From: Gracilariopsis chorda
Lineage: Eukaryota; Rhodophyta; Florideophyceae; Gracilariales; Gracilariaceae
Reading direction: 5' to 3'
Length of the DNA stretch: 21,197 nucleotides
NCBI GenBank assembly: GCA_003194525.1
Contig: NBIV01000635.1
Coordinates: 1 to 21,197, forward strand
Numbering within the stretch: position 1 is the first letter of the stretch; each line of letters starts with the position of its first letter. The notes under the pieces were generated by a model. The model was given only the letters and a program-made list of their open reading frames with translations, did not search any database and had not been told where the DNA came from. The translations under genes and the position numbers were made by a program. Below, piece by piece: positions 1 through 8,087 of the stretch.

Positions 1-227
1 CCTAAAAAACCCTAAAAAACCCTAAAACCCTAAAAATCCCCTAAAAACCCCTAAAAAACCCCTAAAACCTAAAATCCCCTAAAAATCCCCTAAAATCCCC
101 TAAAAACCCCTAAAAACCCCTAAAAAAACCCCTAAATCCCCTAAAATCCCCTAAAAACCCCTAAAACCCCTAAAAAAACCCCTAAAAAAAAACCCTAAAA
201 ACCCCTAAAAACCCCTAAACAAACCCC
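1..227. repeat. Telomere-type repeat array, left chromosome end
   Basis: About 22 tandem units of the form C3-4 T A3-9, for example CCCCTAAAAA and CCCCTAAAAT, fill the first 227 bases. The C-rich strand reads 5' to 3' from the first base, which is the orientation expected at a left chromosome end. Units vary in C number (3 or 4), in A number (about 3 to 9) and sometimes end in AT. The pattern is close to plant/algal and fungal telomere repeats but is not a uniform heptamer or hexamer. The heterogeneity could come from slipping telomerase, old subtelomeric decay or miscounted homopolymers. Confidence 0.85.
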
Positions 228-532
228 TTTGTTGCCGAAAAGCCCCTCCTAAAGCTCCTGAAACCACACTACCAGCCACGATCCCAGAAACCCTTGTACA
301 GCGATTAAACAAAACGTTGATATTTACCTACGGCTAACACTCAACTTTACTAAAAACCCCTAAAACCCACAAAAAACTCCAAATAGCCAATGTAGCAAAA
401 ATTCCTCCATTTGTAAACAGCGCACCAAATGGAGGAGGGATTCATCCATTTTGCATTCAAATTTCGCGTTGATGGTTATAACAAACATAATTCACTTCCT
501 GCATTCTTGTGAACAACAAAACCCGGAAAACC
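228..532. other. Subtelomeric non-coding spacer
   Basis: I see no gene here. The spacer starts with a GTTGCCG motif directly after the telomere repeats (231-237), holds one more short telomere-like patch near 350-368 (CTAAAAACCCCTAAAACCC) and contains the inverted repeat listed separately. It lies downstream of the minus-strand gene that ends at 533, so it may hold that gene's 3' end. Confidence 0.5.
404..435. repeat. Short perfect inverted repeat (hairpin)
   Basis: CCTCCATTTG (404-413) pairs perfectly with CAAATGGAGG (426-435) across a 12-base loop. A partial copy (ATCCATTTTGC) follows at about 444-454. The role is unknown. It could be a 3'-end or transcript-terminating structure for the minus-strand gene ending at 533, or an element remnant. 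Confidence 0.6.
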
Positions 533-2508
533 TCATTCCGTGTGTTTCCTCTTTGCTCCCCTGCGGGATCTAGACGATGACCTTCTCAATGCACTTGCAT
601 GGGTCACACCTCGCTGCCGCACGTTGTTCACGGCATCCTTTTGCTCCCCCTTTTTCCCACACGCTGTAGAGCTCGTAACCCGTAACTTTTGATCTCCAGC
701 TACGCCACCACCACCACCACCACCATCACCGCAGCCGCCAAAACCCCCATTCCCATCATTGCATTCCGCGGAAAAGCCCTCGCCCACTTCCCTCGCAACG
801 CCCTCTCCACCGGCCTCAACTTCCTCATCGTCGAACTCCTCCTGCGCAACGCCTCTGTCATCCCCACATTCAATTCGCGACTGCTTCCTGATCCCTTCCT
901 CACGTATGTCTGCAATGTTGAAAGGAAAACGTAGCGCCTTCCCCCTGAGTGACTCAAAATAGTGATATGGCACGTCCTCCTCCAACCATCCCTGCTCCCC
1001 TTTAACAGCCATCGTCCTCACTCCTTCATCATCCCATTAACCTCGCGTTCCCCATGCGTTTGCCGCTGCGTGCAACCCTCAAGCACCAACACTGGGTTCG
1101 CCCGGTACACTTCCACCATCGAGCCCACGCCGGGCAGTACGTCATATAAAGGCTCCACAATCTTGCGACGTAATAGTGTATTCAGCTGCATGTTTAGCAC
1201 CCTCGGGATCGTGCCCACCATAAACCTCTCATCCTCTTCGCTTTCCCCTAAAAACACTCTAAACGTAGCCTTGTGGCTGTTGCTTGCGTACCCCTCCCTC
1301 ACAAAGTCGCTCTCTCACCCATACTCAAACAGCCGGTCAGCTCGTACAACACCACCGTCTCTCTTGTAGAAAACCACCTGCCCCTTCTTCCGCTTGTTCA
1401 GCCGCTCTGCGCGCACAATGTACCCAAACATCCGAACCGCCCGCGTCGCATGGCTACCAATCCGAATTGCATACGTGCTTGGAACCACAATGCTAGTGCC
1501 CACCTTCATGTAGTACGTCTTCACACACCCCTTTTCCAGCGGATTCAGTGGAGCAACGTACTCAAAATACAAGCCGCTATTGTCAGCCTCTGGGCTGTAG
1601 CAGCGCACAATCTCCTCCGTAACAGTTACGTGCACACCCGCTTCTTCCATAACGCCTTCGCCGGTTGTTGTTGTGGTTGGGGCTGCGTTGTTGGCGAGCT
1701 TGATGCTTGTGCTGCCCTTAGAATTGCCTTCACTGTCTACCACCTGGCTTGGAAACAAGGTCAAAACGATGTACTCGCCATACTCCACCCACCTGCCCAC
1801 TTGCGCACTGTTGCTCTTCCATCCATCCCAAGCTTTACATCCACCTCCACTCACCGTGCTCGCCCTCGAGCAAAGTACACTGCGAGAGCCCTCGATGGTC
1901 ACCTCGTCCATCCGCTCGTTCAACACCCGAATGAAGTCCACCATTCCTGTCACAATTGGAACTTCCACACAGAACTGACAATACACACTCCACACTAGCG
2001 GCACATTGTAGAATCTCGGGGTCCGATAGGTATTCGCTCCATGCACGCCTTCCACCAGCGCCCGCTCCAGAACCTTCAGAATCACGTACTGCTGTGCGAC
2101 CATCATCGAGTCCAGTAGCTTGCATTGTTCACCCCTGGTCGCCCTCCTCTTCGCCAGCCGCGTTAGCCTTGCTACCCCCGACTGGCCTATATAGTTATGC
2201 CGCAGCGCCACTGGGCATTGCTCGGCGCCGAGAAAGCTCTGCACATCCCCCAAGCTTTTGTCATATCGCAAATGCTGTTCGATTTGTAAGTACTCTTCCG
2301 CCGAAAACGCGCTAATGGCCATCCCAAACCCGAAACTCCCCACCAACCCTTCGTAAGCCGCCTTCCAAACCCGACTCTTTGCGTTATCCGTTGTAAAGCC
2401 TTTAAATTCACTTCAAACCGCTTCATCCGCCAAAACCTCCACCGGAACGTCAACCGACCCCACCAACTGCATGCTTTCCAGTACGGAACGCTCTTTCCCA
2501 CGACCCAT
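533..2508 (-). pseudogene. Unrecognised large protein gene, interrupted by stops and a frameshift
   Basis: I do not recognise this protein. On the minus strand one reading frame runs from ATG at 2508 to about 1020. It is interrupted by in-frame TGA codons at 2413-2415 and 1315-1317, but protein-like sequence continues across both in the same frame. Near 1018-1021 a one-base shift moves it into the frame that ends at 533. The full reading would be about 655 residues. Visible features are mixed alpha/beta-like sequence in the first two thirds, a Thr run (TTTTT), a Gly-rich stretch encoded by a CCA/TGG microsatellite (about 705-726) and a basic Arg/Ser-rich C-terminus resembling a nuclear localisation signal. 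The longest unbroken piece is 1315-2346. It is divergently arranged with the Ulp1-like gene. A transposon accessory protein is possible but unproven. Confidence 0.55.
705..726. repeat. CCA trinucleotide microsatellite
   Basis: About seven CCA units in a row. On the minus strand they encode most of the glycine run near the C-terminus of the broken unknown gene, so the repeat is coding and prone to length change. Confidence 0.8.
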
Positions 2509-2877
2509 ATTATGAAAACCACTAAAACACAACACAACCCACTTTAAGCACTCTCCGAAAAACCCCTCATGTGTGCCGTGCAACGGGAGCAGGCGTACCA
2601 AGACGGGTAGTAATGCAAAGCTAAAACCGCACCAATCGTCCTGTAACCTAAAAAACCTAAACAAAGCTTGCTTCCAGCAGTACCTTCCGACCAGCAGCAT
2701 AAACCCTAACCGTAACAGCCAAACATACACCTATTACAAGACACGCCTAAACATGTATGGCGCCTAATAAGGACGTACGTACGCCCGCTACATTCCACGA
2801 CGTTATGCTAGAACGCGCCTCCAAAAGATAACCCACCGTTCAACCTACTACCGACCTCCAAAACAGAAAAGATCCCC
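2509..2877. promoter_or_regulatory. Divergent intergenic region
   Basis: This stretch of about 370 bases separates the minus-strand gene starting at 2508 from the plus-strand gene starting at 2878, so it probably carries both promoters. It contains telomere-like fragments (CCTAAAAAACCTAAAC near 2646-2661, AACCCTAACC near 2702) and a self-complementary ACGTACGTACG at about 2773-2783. I see no convincing TATA box. Confidence 0.4.
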
Positions 2878-3753
2878 ATGGATTTGTCTGAGATTTCCTC
2901 CGAGTTATACAGGTGAATTCAAGCGGCGAGGTCATCTACTATACGTCTCGCCCCCGCAGACCTATTCGTCGGCCCATTGATAGGACGAAGCACATCACAC
3001 ACTCACCTTGTTGCACTCGCAAACCAGATTGTTCGTGGCGTGGACTTTCATGTCTCGCAAGCTTTGCTCGTGGTGAAGGGCGATAGCGGCTTGGCCCTTG
3101 GAAAACTACTTGTTGTAGGTGGCAGTCACCGACTTCTTGTCAGCGCTCACTTGAATCATATGCTTCTCATTCCATACCGGCTCATTAATCTCAGTGGGAT
3201 GGGTACCGACAACATCATTGTGCAGCTCAAACGGTACGACGGCATCATTGCGCACCATGTCGAGTCCTCAGAGCCCAGACCTCAAATGTACACCATCATG
3301 GACCAAGTGCTCATGTACGGCAAGCTAAAGGAATTTTGGACATCGCAGCAGATCAACCGCCGAAAACAGACGCGCACAACACGTGCGAGACCGCCGTCCA
3401 TGACCCATAACAAGCTGCTACATCTGTATAAAGTGCTTCAAACGTCGGCAGGTATTAACAGTCGCCATGCAATACAATTCCTAGACTTCAACTTAAAACC
3501 CAATTCCATCCACGGGTACATGTCTGGGGCGGACAAATTGCTTCACGCAGACGTGCTTCCTGATCTGTGCTATCTAGGAAAACACGTGAGAACCCGATTC
3601 TCTCGCGCCTCTCTTAATACCGTTCGTAACTGGTCTCTTCACAGAATCCAGAAAACTGTCACGTACTGGAAGTCTAAATCCCAATGCAGCGGCGCTAGTA
3701 ACTTTCTGTGTCTCTTATCTGACGATTATGATCCCTTTCCCAGTGCCGACTAA
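2878..3753 (+). pseudogene. N-terminal part of the Ulp1-like gene, with in-frame stops
   Basis: A frame-1 reading starts with ATG at 2878 (after CCCC, M-D-L-S-E-I) and meets TGA at 2914-2916. It is then open to TAA at 3751-3753. Sequence between the stops is protein-like but unrecognised. It contains a repeated Leu/Val-rich segment, a basic patch (RRKQTRTTRAR) and many His and Tyr residues. After the TAA the same frame continues without interruption into the Ulp1-like region, so one protein of about 1048 residues split by two nonsense codons is the simplest reading. No plausible ATG lies between the TGA and 3163, which also argues that this segment belonged to a longer protein. A 47-base GT-AG intron at 2913-2959 would remove the TGA but puts the downstream sequence in a frame that soon stops. 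Confidence 0.5.
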
Positions 3754-3816
3754 GAGGATCACGACAACAATGGCTCACAACGTTCTAAACGCGACAGTCC
3801 TCTCGCCAAGCATATT

Positions 3817-6024
3817 TTGGAGCACCCTGCCGCCAAGAAACGGAAAACAACGATAACTCCGTCCGCAACGACATTTTTGCGAAGACAACAGAAGCAGCAA
3901 GGTAAGGACGAAACAAACGATGAAGTGCAGCTGGAGCGGCAACAACAACCGCTCCCCACAATACCAACGCGTAATATTGCCACTGCATCCGACACCAAAA
4001 CCCCATCCCCGTCACCAAAAGCCCAGCGGTCGACGCGTTCTAGTCAAATGCCTAAGCGCGCTAAATTCGCATGTCCACCCCCAGGCTGGGATGGATACGT
4101 CAACTGGGATCTGCAAGGTAATATGACCCTTTTACACAACCTGCAACGACGTTTAGAGAACGAGCACGTCGCGAAGACCGACGTTCAGGCCCAGCAACAT
4201 GCAGTACCCTCCAGCCAGGAGGAAAGAATTCGTATAGTTAACATGGTAAGAGAACGAGTTCTTTCAGGCCCCTACAACCCTAGTATCGCCTACAATGGCA
4301 CCGAGCACGACGACAACCAAAACAAGATCAACAACCACAATCCATCCAACCGGGTTTTCAATCTTGCGTCGGTTTTTTCACAGGTTTGCGCACAGTTGCA
4401 CAACAACACAACCAACAAGGACCTAAACAGCAGTCGTAAGCCCAACCACCCGCACAAGCCAATACTGGCTGCCACAGGAGGCTTCCTTCAAACCACTTTC
4501 TCACTATCCCAGCAAGAGGTGCGTTCTATACAAGAGTGCAGCATGGCTAGTGACCAAACTATAATGTTCACGTTGTCCTTTCTCAACAGCTGGACTGAGC
4601 CATCATCAAAGAAAGAAATGTACATTATGGACCCTCAGCTGGTGGCTGGATGGTGGGATACCGTCTTACGCAAGGGCAGTTCAACGTTGGATTGTCTCAG
4701 TGGCAAAGTCAAAGACTTTCGCAACACATCAACAAAACGCAAATCCAATCCCCATGACAAAATCTGGACATCGAAACTGTCCATTGTGATGTTGTGTGGG
4801 CACAATCATTGGACCCTAGTTGCGTTTGCAAACCTGCCGCTCCTTCTTGAAACGCTGGAGCGTGCCCCTCATATGCTAAAACGATCTCACAAACAACAAT
4901 TGAAACAATGCAGAGCCACCATGTTCTGTGTCGATAGCATGTCGGCCAACAACTCTCCTCATGCTCCACTCTCTGAAAACATCGTTCATTACCTAACCGC
5001 GTCATACCCAGGACAGAACTTCGTATCCTTCCGCCTCCTATCGTCACTCGTCACCGCTCACCACCTTCGACGCAGTATCCAGCAAGACCTCGAGTGTGGG
5101 TTCTTCACAACCTACCACATCGAGATCATTTCTAAACAAATCTCAACGTTTCTAAACGGTTCCGAAATGGACGTGCAAAAGCACTTCAAACTATGGTACA
5201 CCAAAGTCCCCCTCACCCACTACGCGGACTGCATTCGGCACCGTATGGAAGCTCTCATGCACACATTCGAGGAAAACAGACAGGCACCTGTACCATGCAA
5301 CATGTTCACTGCCTCGGCTCAAGAGCCCCTGAAGCAACCCACCGGAATGTCCCATCCAAGTGTCCCACATACAAAAACCCCTATAACTCCAGAAGCTTTC
5401 AACGCCCAGCACACCGTACACCAGCGAGGTGAGGCCAATCAACCAAAAACACCTTCAAAGCGAGGTGGTTTCCATGACGGGAAGCGACAACTTCAACGTA
5501 ACCCTACACAGCTCACACAGCACGTCCCCACATCCAATATTAACAACAAAACACTACGCACCATCCTTGAAGACCCTGTTGTACTCAACGCGGTGACAGA
5601 CGCTGTCAAAGGGAGCGACTTTGCAGGGGTTGAAACGGCCCTCACCACCATTTTGCTTCCTCGTATTTGGAGAGATCTGCACAAGCCCAATGATAGCCGC
5701 CCTTCTACTGCTACTAACGCTGTTCAATCGCACCAACCGCCACAACTGCTTCCACAACAACACGCTCCTTCTCCTGTACCCTACCGCAAAGAAAACCCAA
5801 TCAACATACTTCCCCGTCGTATATCTACAACCTCCACACATGCAACGGATGGTAATATGTCATTGCTCATTCGGGAAGGAAATGATCTCGTGAAGAAAAC
5901 AATGGACGAAGACCTACGGGGCGAATGGGAGGCGTGTATGCTGAAAGCACGAGCACTTGTTGCCAGGATGAAAAAAAAACAACAGCGTAGAACCGTTGGG
6001 GGGCAAGCCCATGCCCCACACTAA
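3817..6024 (+). CDS. Ulp1/C48-family SUMO protease-like protein
   Basis: This long unbroken frame has its first real ATG at 4048. Counting residues from 3817, the order is a lysine-rich nuclear-localisation-like patch (KKRK, residues 7-10), a Gln/Ser/Pro-rich linker to about residue 85, a conserved-looking stretch, then a cysteine-protease core at about 270-450. The core shows the Ulp1 pattern: His331 followed by Trp332 (HW), Asp373 in VDSM, then Gln422/Gln423 and Cys427 in QQDLECGFF, in the right order and spacing for a His-Asp-Gln-Cys site. C48 enzymes cut SUMO or related modifiers from proteins, and such domains recur in large eukaryotic DNA transposons. The tail (about 500-735) is disordered and ends in a basic Lys/Arg segment before TAA 6022-6024. 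The frame continues upstream through TAA 3751-3753, so the intact protein was probably longer. Catalytic activity is not shown. Confidence 0.7.
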   Translation: MEHPAAKKRKTTITPSATTFLRRQQKQQGKDETNDEVQLERQQQPLPTIPTRNIATASDTKTPSPSPKAQRSTRSSQMPKRAKFACPPPGWDGYVNWDLQGNMTLLHNLQRRLENEHVAKTDVQAQQHAVPSSQEERIRIVNMVRERVLSGPYNPSIAYNGTEHDDNQNKINNHNPSNRVFNLASVFSQVCAQLHNNTTNKDLNSSRKPNHPHKPILAATGGFLQTTFSLSQQEVRSIQECSMASDQTIMFTLSFLNSWTEPSSKKEMYIMDPQLVAGWWDTVLRKGSSTLDCLSGKVKDFRNTSTKRKSNPHDKIWTSKLSIVMLCGHNHWTLVAFANLPLLLETLERAPHMLKRSHKQQLKQCRATMFCVDSMSANNSPHAPLSENIVHYLTASYPGQNFVSFRLLSSLVTAHHLRRSIQQDLECGFFTTYHIEIISKQISTFLNGSEMDVQKHFKLWYTKVPLTHYADCIRHRMEALMHTFEENRQAPVPCNMFTASAQEPLKQPTGMSHPSVPHTKTPITPEAFNAQHTVHQRGEANQPKTPSKRGGFHDGKRQLQRNPTQLTQHVPTSNINNKTLRTILEDPVVLNAVTDAVKGSDFAGVETALTTILLPRIWRDLHKPNDSRPSTATNAVQSHQPPQLLPQQHAPSPVPYRKENPINILPRRISTTSTHATDGNMSLLIREGNDLVKKTMDEDLRGEWEACMLKARALVARMKKKQQRRTVGGQAHAPH

Positions 6025-6119
6025 AAACCGTAAAAACCCACCAAAACCCGTTCTCCATACAACCCAATTTTCGGCGTAGCAGCGCTTTACGTACAGCTAC
6101 GAAGAATAACACCCACACA

Positions 6120-6125
6120 AATAAA
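6120..6125 (+). terminator. Candidate polyadenylation signal of the Ulp1-like gene
   Basis: AATAAA lies about 95 bases after the stop codon at 6022-6024, a normal place for a eukaryotic cleavage/polyadenylation signal. Confidence 0.45.
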
Positions 6126-6612
6126 AGCCCTACACTATTCTTAAACCTCTACAAATCTTTCCTATGGCAGGTATAGTGGTACAGCCTTTTCGGCAACCAA
6201 AGCTCCCATGAGCTGCTTATGTTTCATTTATAACCCTAATAAACCCCTAAAACACCCCTTGGGTTGCCGCTGAAACCCCACGACTGCAAAACCTGAAAAA
6301 GCCACGAACAACAAGCGCGGGGCTATACTTCCGCACAGATGCTTTGTTTACATACCTCGACGCCGACAAAGCACACTGTTGTATTTGGAATTGTTGTAAA
6401 CGCGTGCTAGGAGGTTAATTGAGAACAGCGAGACGTTCGACGCGCTCGCAAACACGACGCGCTCCCCAAAACGCTACCACACACTCTTGGGAACCTTAAG
6501 TTTTGAAACAGGTAAAACAGCCTTGCACAACAATGCCCGACCAATGGAACTCATTTCAAAGTACTCGCTTAAACATTAAAAGTCCCCACTACATACAAGT
6601 TTTAATGATCCG
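6126..6612. other. Non-coding spacer between modules
   Basis: I find no gene in this stretch. It contains the interstitial telomere-like patch at 6230-6262 and otherwise unremarkable sequence up to the first degenerate unit of palindromic array A. Confidence 0.45.
6230..6270. repeat. Interstitial telomere-like patch with GTTGCCG junction
   Basis: The segment reads ACCCTAATAAACCCCTAAAA, then CACCCCTTGG, then GTTGCCG (6263-6269). The first 250 bases of the window have the same order: CCCCTAAA repeats, CCCCTTT, then GTTGCCG at 231-237 and another CCCC a few bases on. The resemblance suggests an old telomere/subtelomere junction buried under the left 6 kb. Confidence 0.5.
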
Positions 6613-7030
6613 TGAATAAGCGACCGCTGCGCGCTTGTAGGAGGGCAATTTTTCCTATCGCACATGCCCGCACTGGTCGCTCGATCACTGGCGCTTCAAA
6701 GAATTACAATTTTTTGGCTTGCAGTGGTCGAGTGACCACCGCCGCCATGTACGACAGGACTTCTTCCTGTCGTACATGCGCACTGTGGTCGCTCGACCAT
6801 TGGCGCTCCAAAAAAATTACAGTTGTTTAGACTGCAGTGGTCGAGCACCCACCGCCGCCATGTACGACAGGACTTTTTCCTGTCGTACATTTGCGCTGTG
6901 GTCGCTCGACCACTGGCGCTCCCAAAAATTACAATTTTTTAGCCTGCGGTGGTCGAGCGACCACCGTCGCCATGTACGAAGGGACGTTTTCCTGTCGTCC
7001 ATGCGCGCTGTGGTGGCCCTCAAACCACTG
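6613..7030. repeat. Palindromic tandem array A (112-bp unit, about 3.7 copies)
   Basis: Units repeat every 112 bases (GGTCGCTCG-type palindromes near 6676, 6788, 6900 and 7012). Each unit holds a short palindrome GGTCGAGCGACC, a long hairpin with 11-base arms GTACGACAGGA and TCCTGTCGTAC, the complementary palindrome GGTCGCTCGACC, and an AT-rich near-palindrome AAAAAATTACAATTTTTT. Good hairpins are at 6749-6775 and 6861-6887. The one at 6973-6999 has mismatches, and the leftmost unit (6613-6664) is badly worn. Hairpin loops are CTTCT, CTTTT and CGTTT. The apparent open frames through this array come only from the repeat. The array lies beyond the 3' end of the minus-strand dioxygenase gene. 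Confidence 0.9.
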
Positions 7031-7268
7031 AAAACCCGCAAACATTTGTTTCTTTTTTGGCACCCGGCTTTGTAACGCCAACTGCACGCATTTGCAGCAC
7101 CGACAACGTCATACGCATTTGTGAAAGCACCATTGCCACAACCTCATCATCTGCAAAAGTTGTACAAAGACCAACATGCAGCCAAAGAAATTCCTCCTCC
7201 GCACATATACGAGCAGCAAACGATTTTTTAATTGTACCAAAAAGAAGGTCGAAGCCGTAGTTACCCCT

Positions 7269-8087
7269 TCATTCCTCCATTTCTAAAATCACTCTCCCCC
7301 GCGTTCCTTCCCCCACATCACTCCCTGCATCCAGTTCCTCCTCGCCACTTCCTGATTCCATCTCTATATCCACGACGTCATCCATTCCGTCCTCATTCTC
7401 CACATCATCACCCGCCCCATAAAGTCTCGTATCGTCCTCCACAAACTGAGGTTTGAACCCTTTCTCGCGATGCACCGCATCTGGCAGATGGTACCCATCC
7501 GGTATCATGTACATGTGATACCGGAAAATCATGTCCTTCATAGTGCTGTCCAAACCCCCAGCCCCAGCGTGGAACACGTCCCCACGTCCCACAAGAATGG
7601 AGTACGGCGGTACTTGATACTTCCGGACGACCATTCCTCGCGACACCTGCTTCAACTTCCTCCAGTCCGTCACCACAATCTTGTGACTCCCTTCACAAAT
7701 CCATAATGGGAATGAAAACTGCCCTGAAACCATCAAAAAGTAGCCCGGGTTCGCCTCATCCCTTCTCTTTTCCATAGTCAGCCCACGGAAGTCGGTGTGC
7801 AGCGCTTGACGCATACAATTCCGAGACGTTCCCAACACCCGTCCCCCAGTACGTGGCACGTACATCTTCCTTGTACCCGAATCTCGGTTGTTTGCCAACC
7901 GCAACGCTGCGCCTACTTGCCCCAACCGAGCATCCAGAAGGGCTCGCTTCTTCACCACCCAATGGGTCCCCTCCTCGCGTTCCATCGCATGCACAATTCC
8001 CTCGCGCGTCGTTATAAAGCGCCCTTCCCTTTCGCACTTTCCGTACCATCCACCCTTTTTCCAGTATTGATGATTGCGTTCCAACAC
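7269..8087 (-). CDS. C-terminal 2-oxoglutarate/Fe(II) dioxygenase domain (frameshifted from the gene's 5' part)
   Basis: This frame carries most of a double-stranded beta-helix dioxygenase domain. The iron ligands are visible as HTD (His codon at 7797-7799, Asp at 7791-7793, within RQALHTDFRG) and a distal His in GDVFHAGAGG (7569-7571), about 75 residues later. A basic residue in the FRYHMY strand may bind 2-oxoglutarate. The HxD...H layout and the LVGRGDVFHAG element resemble phytanoyl-CoA-dioxygenase-like proteins of protists, and the TET/JBP DNA-oxidase superfamily has the same general fold. The C-terminal tail is acidic and contains VVDIE followed by acidic residues, which resembles a SUMO-interacting motif. 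The domain's start (KGFCILPGF) lies in the preceding frame near 8235. The two parts meet at the T5 run 8056-8060 (A5 in the sense strand), where one extra base would restore a single protein. The stop is TAA/TAG-type at 7269. Confidence 0.7.
   Translation of the reverse strand: MLERNHQYWKKGGWYGKCEREGRFITTREGIVHAMEREEGTHWVVKKRALLDARLGQVGAALRLANNRDSGTRKMYVPRTGGRVLGTSRNCMRQALHTDFRGLTMEKRRDEANPGYFLMVSGQFSFPLWICEGSHKIVVTDWRKLKQVSRGMVVRKYQVPPYSILVGRGDVFHAGAGGLDSTMKDMIFRYHMYMIPDGYHLPDAVHREKGFKPQFVEDDTRLYGAGDDVENEDGMDDVVDIEMESGSGEEELDAGSDVGEGTRGRVILEMEE

Noticed and set aside
1018..2315. Plus-strand open frames opposite the unknown gene, including one of 241 codons
   Set aside because: They are antisense shadows with Pro/Ser/His-rich composition and no motifs. 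The minus-strand reading is continuous and compositionally normal.
2913..2959. 47-base GT-AG intron removing the TGA at 2914
   Set aside because: Splicing would shift the downstream reading into a frame that ends within about 35 codons, whereas the unspliced frame stays open for 278 codons.
6613..7041. Many short open frames on both strands with recurring residues such as MYDR and TTG
   Set aside because: They are translations of the 112-bp palindromic units. The same peptide recurs in every unit and on both strands because the DNA is nearly self-complementary.
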